DNA of 64,000 nucleotides from Histoplasma ohiense (taxonomy: Eukaryota > Ascomycota > Eurotiomycetes > Onygenales > Ajellomycetaceae), in the NCBI GenBank assembly GCA_017607445.1, contig JAEVHH010000002.1, positions 868,001-932,000 on the forward strand, written 5' to 3'. The notes below the pieces were generated by a model. That model was not told where the DNA came from. It worked only from the letters and a program-made list of their open reading frames with translations, and made no database searches. The position numbers and the translations under genes are program-made. Below, in pieces: positions 48,145 to 58,107 of this stretch; the first letter of the stretch is position 1, and each line of letters opens with the position of its first letter.

Positions 48145-50163
48145 GTTTGCAGTTAAGAAAGCATACTTATAGGAGTTTATAGGAGTCTTTTTTCAAAAGA
48201 TGTTTTTGAATGTGGTTTGGCCAACCGTTGACGGATGAGGAAGGAGTCACACGAAGGAGAAGAAGATGCAAGTACAGGTCTGTTAGTACTTTCAGTTGCA
48301 GAAGCAAGAGGCACTGTTTGAGGGTTGTGCGACAAGGGGAAGAACAGCTAACTGATGAATTTGACCATGGCAGAGGATGATAACCTTTTAGGATATCTTG
48401 GTACTCCCTCATTCATGACTCATTTTTGGCAAAGTAAAAAGTTAACTATCTAGACGGGTTACAGTTGAACGTGGTTTAAATATTGAAAGTTGAACATGGT
48501 TTCATAAAGTGGGTCTTGTAGATAAACCAAGCTCAATTTTTCACACTGGTAATAACTATCACTATACTACGTATATCATTGCTAGCTATCATCGCTAGAT
48601 ATCATCATTAATATATACCATCATTAGCTATCATCACTAGACATCATCATTGATATATATATATATATCATCACTGGGCATCATCATCAATATATACCAT
48701 CACTAGATATCATTGTTAGATATTATCACTAGTTGACACTCAAGTTGAACATGGTTTTTGTTAAATTCTATGTTTTTGAAAAACCATTAACCATGGTATT
48801 GGTGGATGCGATAACCATGCCAAAAATTGTTCCGGTCCGAAAAATTAAACATGTTCAATATGCCCTATCTAGGATATTCTTCTGCCCATGTAATCGAGCA
48901 TTCCTTTCCTTATAATGCTTTCTTTAACTTGTAATTATCAGGATGTAGATGATTAAGTCAATTCAATTCAATTCATTCGTTATATACTCATATTCAGTAA
49001 TTGGGTCAATATTCGGACGATTAATCACCGCTCCGACACGACCATCAATAAAAACAGCTTGATGATGATTTTAATCCTTGCCGGGGGGAGGGAGGGGGGG
49101 AAGAAGTGGAAACCTTGGAAGATCGCCTCACTTTCCGCGTTTTCCAATTCATACTCAAGTATTTCCAAAGTTTAGCCAGTTTACAGCATATCCCAACTGG
49201 CAGGCTCCGAAAGGGTCATTCACTCTCGATCCCCAGAAGCAAAACCGGAAATATGCTTTTTTTCGCAAGGCGCCCAGGGGCATTAGGTCCTCAGTCACTC
49301 ATAAACCGGAAGAAGCTGGGGAAGGTTTGACAAGATGCAACTTTTCTGCTCACCCAGCTACGTCCCTGTGGTTCTGAATGGCTGACCCCAATACAGAGAT
49401 GGAGGGTAGCCTGAACAAGTGAGGCGCGCAATAACAGTGGGGGAAGAGTACCGGAAGGTTTTGCAAGTATTAATTTGACGGGTTGGGTAAGATGTAACAG
49501 GAGTTTCCTTTGTTTTCTTGTTCTTTATACCTCCAGACTCAACGTGGGGACTATTCTTGCCTTCATCGAATGGCCCTTTTCCGCGAAATGAATAAGTTAA
49601 GAGCGGATACCGGAAGACATGATGTTTCAAGCAATCGTGATGCCATGGAATTACAGTCCGAAGAGCAGAAGAAAGCAATGATTTCTTTCGGCTGTCCTCG
49701 AAAATTCAGACACTACCCCTAGAGCGTCGATAAATTACACCCCTTAGGTTCGTCCCGATGGAGCCAGGGGAAGGGAATTGAAATAAAAGGAGGGAGATTC
49801 TAAATGAACAGCATCGGTTAGTTGGGTGAGTCTTATAATCATATATACGGATATATATATGATTAGAGAGAGAGAAAGAGAGAGGGCCTCCGCAAAGTGT
49901 AGCTTGTTTCGGGATGAATTTCTAAGCCCGGTTATTTGCTTGCTCGTAGGTGTATGAAGGACATGGGAATTTGGGAGAGAATGTTCCGTTACGACGACAA
50001 CGAATTGGGATAGAACGTAGGTAAGGGGTGAAAAAGATCAAGTGGGCAAAGGAAAACTGGCTTCGTTCAAAAAATATATATTTTTTTTCTATTCTTTCTC
50101 TTTTTATACATAAGACCTAGGCTCACGATGGCCATTTATTTGTATTATGAATCAATCAGTCAA
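48145..50163. other. AT-rich intergenic region with minisatellite-like repeats
   Basis: 2 kb upstream of the SAP-domain gene and downstream of GET3. It contains a degenerate TATCATCAC/ACTAG repeat block (listed separately), AATTC repeats near 48959-48978 and a GA-rich tract near 49864-49887. ORFs at 49078..49377 and 49358..49678 overlap on opposite strands and show no domain. Confidence 0.4.
48571..48732. repeat. Degenerate TATCATCA-type minisatellite
   Basis: About six imperfect units built on TATCATCAYTAG, alternating with ATATATACC spacers; a TA run of about 16 nt lies inside. Unit spacing is irregular, so this is neither CRISPR nor a clean satellite. Confidence 0.8.
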
Positions 50164-51397
50164 TCACTCTTCAGGTGGAACGTATGGGTTTACAAGCATA
50201 TTGCTAAACCTAGAGTTCGGAGGGGGAAAAAGGAAGGTTTTACTGGTTAGCAAAGTGCCTTTCGTTCGTTTTCGATGCTCAATACTCCCTCCTCTCAGAG
50301 ACAGCAGTCGCCACAAATACGGAACTGACTTACTTCTCAAGTTTCTCTTTCCCCCGCACTTCCTCCACCAACATCGGCATCCGCACGACGTTAAAATCCT
50401 CATACAGATCTTCGATCTCATTCAAATACTTTTTCTGCATTTTCCTTCTGGCCTTGCACTGCTCGCACGAGCTGTCCTTACCGGGGAATAGCAGTTGGTT
50501 GACCACAATGCAGTGTGTATCGATTTGGTAACTTGTAAGCTCCTGGATCATCCGCTCGGTTTCATACAGGGACAGGAACTCTGCGATGCATACGCAGACG
50601 AAAGTTGTGAGGTCGGCATCTTTAAACTGCGCATTCACTTCTCCAATTGTCTCTCGGAGCGATTCCATCTTCGAGAGGATCTCGTCTAGGTTTTGACCAC
50701 CGGGGAGTCCACCACGCGCACCAAGGATGGAGTTCAGCATCGGGCCGAATTGGGAGGATAGTTGAGATAGTTTCGCAAGAGCCTTTTCTAGTACAGTGGG
50801 GAATTGAAGGAAGCGGAGGGTATGGCCGGTTGGCGCAGTGTCGAATACGATTACCTCGTACGAGAGGGATTTAACTTGTTTCAGGACTTCAGCGAACGAC
50901 ATAGCTTCGTCGACACCGGGTATCTAGGAAAAAAAAATTTATTACATATTCACCATCCTTCTTATTACATACCATACTCTCAAAAAAAAAGAAGTAAAAG
51001 AACTTACGCTGAATGCCAAATCCTGCATCATGCCACCCAGCCCCAGCCCAGCCATGGGGTCATCTGCCTGATCACCCCCCGTAGCAAGCAGATCTTGTAT
51101 GCTCCCATTAGGGTCAATTTCCATGGCACTCAGATTGTCGAAGCCGTCGACCAGCCTCGCCTCTTTTCCGAATTTTTGTCCGAACGCATCACTCAGGTTA
51201 TGGGCTGGGTCGGTGGAAATGAGCAGTACAGATTTGCGGACTTTGGCAAGCTGGATTGCTAGTGAACATGAGGTAGTTGTCTTGCCGACACCTCCTTTCC
51301 CACCGACAAATACCCATCGAAGCGTCTTTTGGTCCAGGAGGCTTTGCAGGGTGGGCTCGAGCGAGTCGTCTCCGGAGACCATGGCGGTGGATGACAT
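50164..51397 (-). CDS. GET3: GET3 ATPase, tail-anchored protein targeting
   Basis: Get3 is the cytosolic ATPase dimer that carries tail-anchored membrane proteins to the ER. Three exons on the minus strand (51008..51397, 50334..50923, 50164..50209) give 341 aa, the family's length. The deviant P-loop [11 protein letters not shown] lies at residues 32-42, switch I is [12 protein letters not shown], and [16 protein letters not shown] is switch II. The zinc-coordinating [15 protein letters not shown] is present for dimerisation. The 46-nt last exon gives [14 protein letters not shown], the usual fungal ending. Intron 1 (84 nt) joins LAFS to [13 protein letters not shown]. Intron 2 is 124 nt. The ATG at 51397 has a second in-frame ATG five codons later. 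Confidence 0.97.
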
Positions 51398-52603
51398 GGT
51401 AGGCAGCGATATTGCAATTCGTTGGTTTGGTGTTTGTGCGTAGATTTAGGGGACTGGAAAGTGGATGTTTGAGACTAGGCTGGGATGTATGTTGCCCAAA
51501 TATGTCTCTTGGGAGCAGTTCGAAAGAATGGGTCTCGTATCGGGAGTGTGATGGTGGGTATGTGGGCGAAGAAACTGAGCTCGATTGCTCTAAAGACGAG
51601 TGTCGCCGGGGAACTGAAGGACGGAAAAATATAATTGGAAAACTAGCCATTGCCAGTTAGTTTACTCTCAAGAAGTCTATTTTCATTGAGCACAGCGACA
51701 ACTCTGAACTATTTCTCCCTGGATGCTAGGCAATCGAATTGCTTCTCGGCGGGAAGCTTCTCGGCTTACCTAGAAATCAAAAGCTTTTTTGCAGGACCTA
51801 TGAGGAAGAAACAAGGTAATGAGATTCCTCTTTAATGTTTCTAAGATTATTGTTTGTCTCCCAAGCAACATGCCAACTTATCCTGAAGCCTGATATATAC
51901 TTGTTGAGGTGAGGGAGGACGTTGCGCCACTAGGCAGATAGGCGACCGGCATTATGATATTCCAGTCCGTGTAAGCGATGACAGGCGTGACAGGCGCCAC
52001 TCTGGGCAGCGATATCGAGACTTGGATATACGTCATGCCTTGAACTCTCCCGGCAGGATAAAGCATTCCACATCGGCTACTCTGCCTTCCCTCCAAAGCT
52101 CTTGAGTGTATTAACTATCCACCTGGGGAGAGGGTTTGAGATCCGAGCTTAACTGTAATCGTGTGTTGGGACTTCCATTGTGCAGATTGTTTGACGCCCC
52201 ACAACAACGACGGAGGGGCCCGCATTTGTTCCAGACACTACCGCTGCGAGTGCGGATATTTACCTGTTTACTCACTTCCAGAGCTGATCTTCTGTTTCTT
52301 TCCCTTCTTCATTCCAATCTTCAAAGCTAGCCGCTACTTACAACCAACTCATTTTAAGTCGTTCACCCTCTTGCTTACTACCTACAATTACACAAACGGG
52401 CCAAGTCTACACATCCCTGAACCGAGCCTCGAATTTAAAAATTTAAGGAAAGCAGATGGAAGAAAATAAAATTAACAAAAGTACTAAAATAATCAAAAAC
52501 TTCCCCATTCAAAGAAACACCACGGCTTGCGCTGGGGAACCTGAAAAACCGCCCCTCTTCCATAAGAACTTGAATTGCACAAACAATTACACATAAAAAA
52601 AAA
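51398..52603. promoter_or_regulatory. Divergent region GET3 / HIUase
   Basis: 1.2 kb between divergent genes, expected to hold both promoters. The small ORFs (such as 52161..52469) are not recognisable. An A-run directly precedes the HIUase ATG. Confidence 0.4.
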
Positions 52604-53170
52604 ATGGCAGACCGCGACCCAATAACCTGCCATATCCTCAACACCTTTAACGGCACCCCGGCTCCCGGCCTCGCCTGCACCCTCACGCTCCACAGCATCC
52701 TCCTCCCCGCCGGCGCCCCGCAACCCGCCAACCTCCCCGCAACCCTCCACGCCGTCACCGACGTCGACGGTCGTATCAAACACTGGCACCCTCCTCCCCA
52801 TCCTCAGTCTTCTGCTACTACTACTGCTACTACGACGACGACATCCCCTGCTGCCACAGGAACAGGAACAGGAACAGGAACCACATCCTCCGCAGCAGCC
52901 GACACAACAGCAACACCAGCACCAGGCCCCTCAATCCGCTCCCTCCTCGCGTCCATCCACGAACAGCGCGGCGGCCAGCAGCGCTCGATCTGGACCCTGC
53001 GCATCCGGAACGTGGGTGAGTGGTACGCCGAGCAAGGGGTGGAGAGCTTCTGGCGCGAAATCGAGGTGCAGTTTTTGGTCAAGGGTAGCGAGCGGTGGGA
53101 TGGGTGGAGGCATTACCATGTCCCTGTGCTGTTGGGGCCGTGGAATTATACGACGTATCGGGGGTCGTAG
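52604..53170 (+). CDS. 5-hydroxyisourate hydrolase (transthyretin-like)
   Basis: HIUase hydrolyses 5-hydroxyisourate, the product of urate oxidase, in purine breakdown toward allantoin. One exon of 188 aa. The N-terminal motif ITCHILNTFNGTPAPGLAC supplies catalytic His10, VTDVDGRI gives Arg57, and the end RHYHVPVLLGPWNYTTYRGS has the His residues and the diagnostic YRGS tail. HIUases are normally about 110-140 aa. Here residues 65-110 are a Thr/Ala/Gly/Ser/Pro-rich insertion (ACT and GGAACA repeats in DNA) between the DGR strand and the FFP-region helix. The YRGS end lacks a PTS1-like SKL, so peroxisomal import by PTS1 is not indicated. The coding region is GC-rich compared with its flanks. 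Confidence 0.92.
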   Translation: MADRDPITCHILNTFNGTPAPGLACTLTLHSILLPAGAPQPANLPATLHAVTDVDGRIKHWHPPPHPQSSATTTATTTTTSPAATGTGTGTGTTSSAAADTTATPAPGPSIRSLLASIHEQRGGQQRSIWTLRIRNVGEWYAEQGVESFWREIEVQFLVKGSERWDGWRHYHVPVLLGPWNYTTYRGS

Positions 53171-56078
53171 GGGCGGAGATTTGGAATAGGCGCGGTGTAA
53201 ATTCCCCGGGTTTTTCTTTTTTCCCTTTTTTTCCTAACTGCTAATCTACCCCTTCCATGTCCTTTTTCCGGATATGGTAAAATTGAAAATGACGTAGTTC
53301 GTTAATTGTCTCCAATTATCATTTTATGGTTGTTTTATGGTTTTTTTCTTGCCTTTTTTTTTTTTTTTTTTCATTTCATTCAACTATCGCTCTGCGTATG
53401 TTAACCTAAGTTGCATCTGTTGGGAGAGTCTTTTGATATTCATTTTCCTATTCCTTCTTTTCCGTCTTCGGGAGCTTCAATTTTATTTATTGCGATAATG
53501 CCCCATGTATGTACTGTACATACCGCGCGCACAATTTATGATAATGGTAATAATGACACGTCTAATTGTGCTCGTTCCATCCCCGCAAAGCCGGCAGACA
53601 AGAGCTCTCTGCCAGTGGGCGGCTTGCACTGTACTGTACATATACCATACATACCACCTCTATTTCCTGCGGGGGGGCAAGCTTCGTCGAGTAAATGTTA
53701 TGTTATATATGCTTTGAATGATATGCATCTACGTATTGTTATTATGCCACTGGTACGTTATATGCCCTCCCACTGGGCAGAGCTCTATGGCACACGGTGT
53801 TTCAGCAGTCGGTTATCGCGGGGTAGGGGAGGAAATGAGGGGGAATAGCTGAAGATTTACAAGTGCTAGTAGTATTAAGAATTTCTGAAATATCTAAAAA
53901 TAAATTTTTACATAGTTATTCATTGACTGAAAGGCGGCGCGGTACCTGGAGGGTTGTTTCATTTTCGCAGGTGAGGATTGAGGGTTGAGAATGAGAATGA
54001 TTACTACCAGTAGTTTAGCAACTGCTAGCACGTACTCTGGGACAGAGTAAGAGAGCTTGATAGCTTGGGCGGCTGCTGGGACTTTTATGGTCTAGCTGTA
54101 TACCCCCGCCATTTCGTCTCCTCGACACATCAGCTAGAGGCACTAACGAGTACGGAGTACCTAAAGTTGAGCAACATAGAGGCAGGCGGGTACAGATACT
54201 CCAGCATTTTATGGTCCATAGATCGTTCCCTTTTCAAAGGAGGGCAGAGAGGTCTTCCCCCAACCACCACCCCACCGCCTTGATCTGACACAAAATTCCG
54301 CCGGCAGAAAACAAAGCACGCTAACCCCATCGACCCATGGGAGATAGAGCCAACCCTGAAAGAAATCCCTGGAACATCCACACAACACGTCATCACCCCC
54401 CAAACGAGATGCCAATCCAGCGATTCAGCGATGGTTCAGCGGCCGGGCTCGCCAGCCCAGTTCTCGAGGCTGATTAGGTAAGTCGCTTCTTTTCTTAGGA
54501 GAATTTGGTCGCAGCTGAGTTCATAAATACATGTATCTCCAGGGGAAGCGGGGGGGGGGAGAGACTAGAAAAACGTTCTAAGAAAGCCCCTGTTGGAAGA
54601 TCAGAGTGGTGGTTGGTTATCGAACGAACGAGCTGAGATGCCAGCTGTGGTTCGTTCAATCCAATGCGGTAGGAAGGCTTTTTTGTTTTTCCCTTCCCCG
54701 AACCCAGGTTAAGGGTCTGTATGGATGGGCGGGCCAACTGTTCCCGGAAGCATTTGCGCTCGAGCTACGTCATCACCGAGGTCCGGAGCAATCGATGTCT
54801 CCAGAGGAGGGAAGAGAGGAGAAGGAAAGAGGAAGACGAAGAGGAAGAGGGCGAGGAGGAACTACAATATCACAGGCCTCCAGAGTACCTTTAACAATAA
54901 ACCGAATGATAATCTACAATTCATTCCTACAACATTATGATATATCTCTCTGAAATGGTCAACATTGGCAAGCAGGCGTGAACATGAAATATGAACACAA
55001 TTCGATCTTCCTGCCTACCTATGATCAGATAGAGGTTCGGAATGTTGCAAGATGGTAGTTATATTTTTCCTATCAAACCTTCTCGAACCAACATTTGGCT
55101 TTGGGGATGATCCATGGTATTCCAATTCAACTCTTTAAACACCAAACGGAACAATAAAAAGAAAAAAAAAATCTCAAAAAAAAAAAAAGGAGGAGAAGAG
55201 AAAAAAATCTTGAATCTACAACGTCGAACCCTTGCCGGTTCGAGGACGAAGAAAAGAAGAAATGCACGAAATAAAAATAAAATAAAAATAAAAGAAAAAG
55301 AAAAAAGAACTTAAATTGTTGTTCCAATCTGCTTCTTTCTTTTTCGAAGGAGGAGACTCGGAGTTGGTGATACTAATGCTTCTTCTCTTCTCGTTCACGC
55401 AAAGCCAACAACGGGCATGGGCATGGAATATCTTATCTTCCACGCCACAACGGCTGACGCGCCTGGACAAACAGCCTGGGACTCCATGCCTGCTCCCGTA
55501 ATCCACTGCGCACAGTTTCCCCCGTGTAGCAGGTGTAGAAGGTGTAGAAGACATCCATTATCGTATATATACACCGCGTAGGATATTCGGTTACTGTGGG
55601 TTGCTTGGAGGCTGCTTACATAACAACCACATCATCGGTGTCGTCAGATTTCCCATTTTTCCGCCGAACAACCCAATTTTTTTTTCTTTTCTCTCTCCTC
55701 GCCGTCATCATCACTATCGCATCATCAAGCCATCATCATCCCATCCATCTGCCTCCCGCCCCCCATCGAATCGCCCGGCTCTCGCGCCGCCCTCAATCCA
55801 AACTTCGCCGCTTCTGCCCCTTTCTGCTTTTGCTTTCCCCTTTTTCTTTAATTCCTTCTGGCCTTGCTTCCCGGCTCCATTGGCTCGAGCTCGCTTGCTG
55901 GAACTACTTCTCTGTCGTCATCCACCAACCACCACCCCAAAAGTGTTCGAGTCTTTCCACACCCGCCCTCCCCGCGCTCCCTCGTGTTGCCCCGACTTAC
56001 TTTCGCCGCTGTTATCATCGTTTGCAGTGAGCTTTCGCCTTCGTTTTCTCCTCCTTCTTCTCTTTGTTGCGCGGTGCC
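53171..56078. promoter_or_regulatory. Long intergenic region HIUase / AtfA
   Basis: 2.9 kb with no supported gene. It contains a T-tract near 53357-53371, a TACGGAGTA motif at 54151-54159, A-rich/GAAAA DNA near 55150-55310 and, from about 55660, a C/T-rich stretch that is probably AtfA 5' UTR. Long leaders fit a stress-responsive bZIP gene, but this is inference. Confidence 0.4.
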
Positions 56079-56678
56079 ATGTCCGCTGCGATTGCTACCA
56101 GGCCTTCTCCTCGCATCGGGCGCCCGGCCTCCCACGCTGACTCGACCATGGACCCCAAAAAGGGCTCTTGGAAGTCAGAAGGTATGTGTTTATTTTATTT
56201 TAATATCTTCATTGTTCATATCTCCTCTCGCATCTTAAATTCCACCATGTGATGTCTTTTTAATTGTCAATTATGAATTTTCCCCCCTATATCTTCTGCC
56301 ATGCCTTGGGCTTGGGTGGCGCAATACCCCCTACCTACCTAGGTCGTAGCCTTTTCATCTATTGCAGCTCAACACGTTATCAACCACAACCACTCCATTT
56401 GACCCTCCCGCCCCAGCAACCTCCTTGTTCTTCTCATATGGACACATTCCTGGTTGTATCCATCTTTTTTTGCCATTTTATTTCTTATACCCTGGGGCAC
56501 CGTAGTTGCATGTTTCCATGACGGACAAATACATTTATCGGCTGCGATTCTAATCTAACTATTTTCACAACCATTCGGTGGTCTAGATGCGCAAAGTACT
56601 ACCTCTGATCAAAAGGATACAACGCAGCCTAGCGACGCTGAGGGATCCCAATCCCTCTCCAATAATCATCGCCAGGGA

Positions 56679-56717
<39 letters not shown>

Positions 56718-58107
56718 TCTGACACCCCCGATTATTTCTCCGGCGTTCATGGCACCACTCAATTCTCCCTAGAGCCTAACCCTTTCGAACAATCCTTTGG
56801 GAATCAGCCCGCTGATACTCCCGGAAAGTCTATCCTGCCTCCCGTCGCTGCGCTCACGTCGCCTGCCTTACCCGGTACATCCTCAGCGGGTGGTTTCAAT
56901 TGGAGCAATTCTCTTCGCGCAGGACCACTCAGTCCCGCTATGCTTGCTGGACCGGCTGCCCCCAGCGACTATTTCGACGGTATCGGTCGCGGTTTCCCCA
57001 CACCACAAGAGTCGTCGCTGCGCACGGGGCTCACCCCTGGCGGTGGAGGCTCGATGTTTCCTGCCGCTTCGAGCCCCAATACACAGGCTCTAATGCAACA
57101 ATTCCAAAGTGGTGGTGCCACTCCGTCAACCATAGATTTTCACCGGACAGCTCTAAATGCTGCAAGGAAGAATACCCGAACCTCCAACCCACAAGATTCA
57201 GATCAACTGCTCCAACAACCCACCAATCTAGAAGTTGCCAAGCCTGATGCGCATGTAGATCCTTTTGCGCATCACGATGCGACGGATGCTGCCAACGGTC
57301 TTTTTATGCTAGCCAAAGGAGGTCAGCCAAACAACCAATTTCCTGTCCCTACCTCGCAGCCTCTCGCCCAGAATCCATCAAACGAATCGACCTCAAATAT
57401 GCAGAACGGAAGTAACCCTGCCCAAGATATGAACGGTGGCGCCTCGGACAGCGCTGGTGACCAGTCAAAATCAAATGCTCGTGGAATTAAAGGGCGGAAA
57501 GCCAGTACTGGAAAGAATAATGGTCGACGGAAGGCTGACGATAACAACAACGCCAGCAAGGGTGCAAATAAAAGGGCGAAAGGGAATAGTGGCTCCGCAA
57601 TGGACCAAAGTGTTGATGAGTCAGAGGAAGAGGAAGATACAAAACCCCAACAATCTGAGCCCGGGAATACCAAGAAGATGACTGATGAAGAAAAACGGAA
57701 GAATTTCCTTGAACGGAATCGGTATGGCTTTTTGACTTTTCTAAAACTACTCTGGCTAAGTGTTCTAATTGCATGACTAACATGACTGCTTGCTTGTTAA
57801 AAGTGTCGCGGCTTTGAAATGCCGACAACGCAAGAAACAGTGGCTCCAGAGTCTGCAAACTAAAGTCGAATACTACAGTAATGAGAATGACGCTCTCTCG
57901 TCAACTGTGACCCAACTACGAGAGGAAATCGTCAACCTGAAGACATTGCTTTTGGCCCATAAGGATTGTCCCGTTTCTCAAGCTCAGGGACTAAATAGTA
58001 TCATGGTGAATGGCATGAATGGCGAATATGCGCAACATGCCAATCCTTATATGGCCATGCAGGCAGGTGGTCCTGGTATTTCTACACAGCCCATGCCACG
58101 ACGATAA
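56079..58107 (+). CDS. atfA: bZIP transcription factor of the Atf1/CREB type (AtfA)
   Basis: AtfA-type factors act downstream of the Hog1/Sty1 stress MAP kinase in oxidative and osmotic stress and in conidia. Three exons (56079..56181, 56587..57721, 57804..58107) give 513 aa. Intron 1 is 405 nt, the longest in the window. A polyglutamine run (CAA/CAG, 56683-56714) lies near the N-terminus. The region around FNWSNSLRAGPLSPAML and DYFDGIGRGFPTPQESSLRTG is the conserved Aft1 activation segment with SP/TP phosphoacceptor sites. The bZIP is at about residues 400-460: NFLERNRVAALKCRQRKKQ, then a leucine zipper with LQSLQTKVEYYSNENDAL. The last intron splits the basic region at ERNR/VAAL, a typical position. 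The ATG at 56079 follows a pyrimidine-rich leader. Confidence 0.95.

Noticed and set aside
48571..48732. Repeat block considered as a CRISPR array
   Set aside because: The genome is eukaryotic, repeat units are imperfect and irregularly spaced, and spacers are AT repeats.
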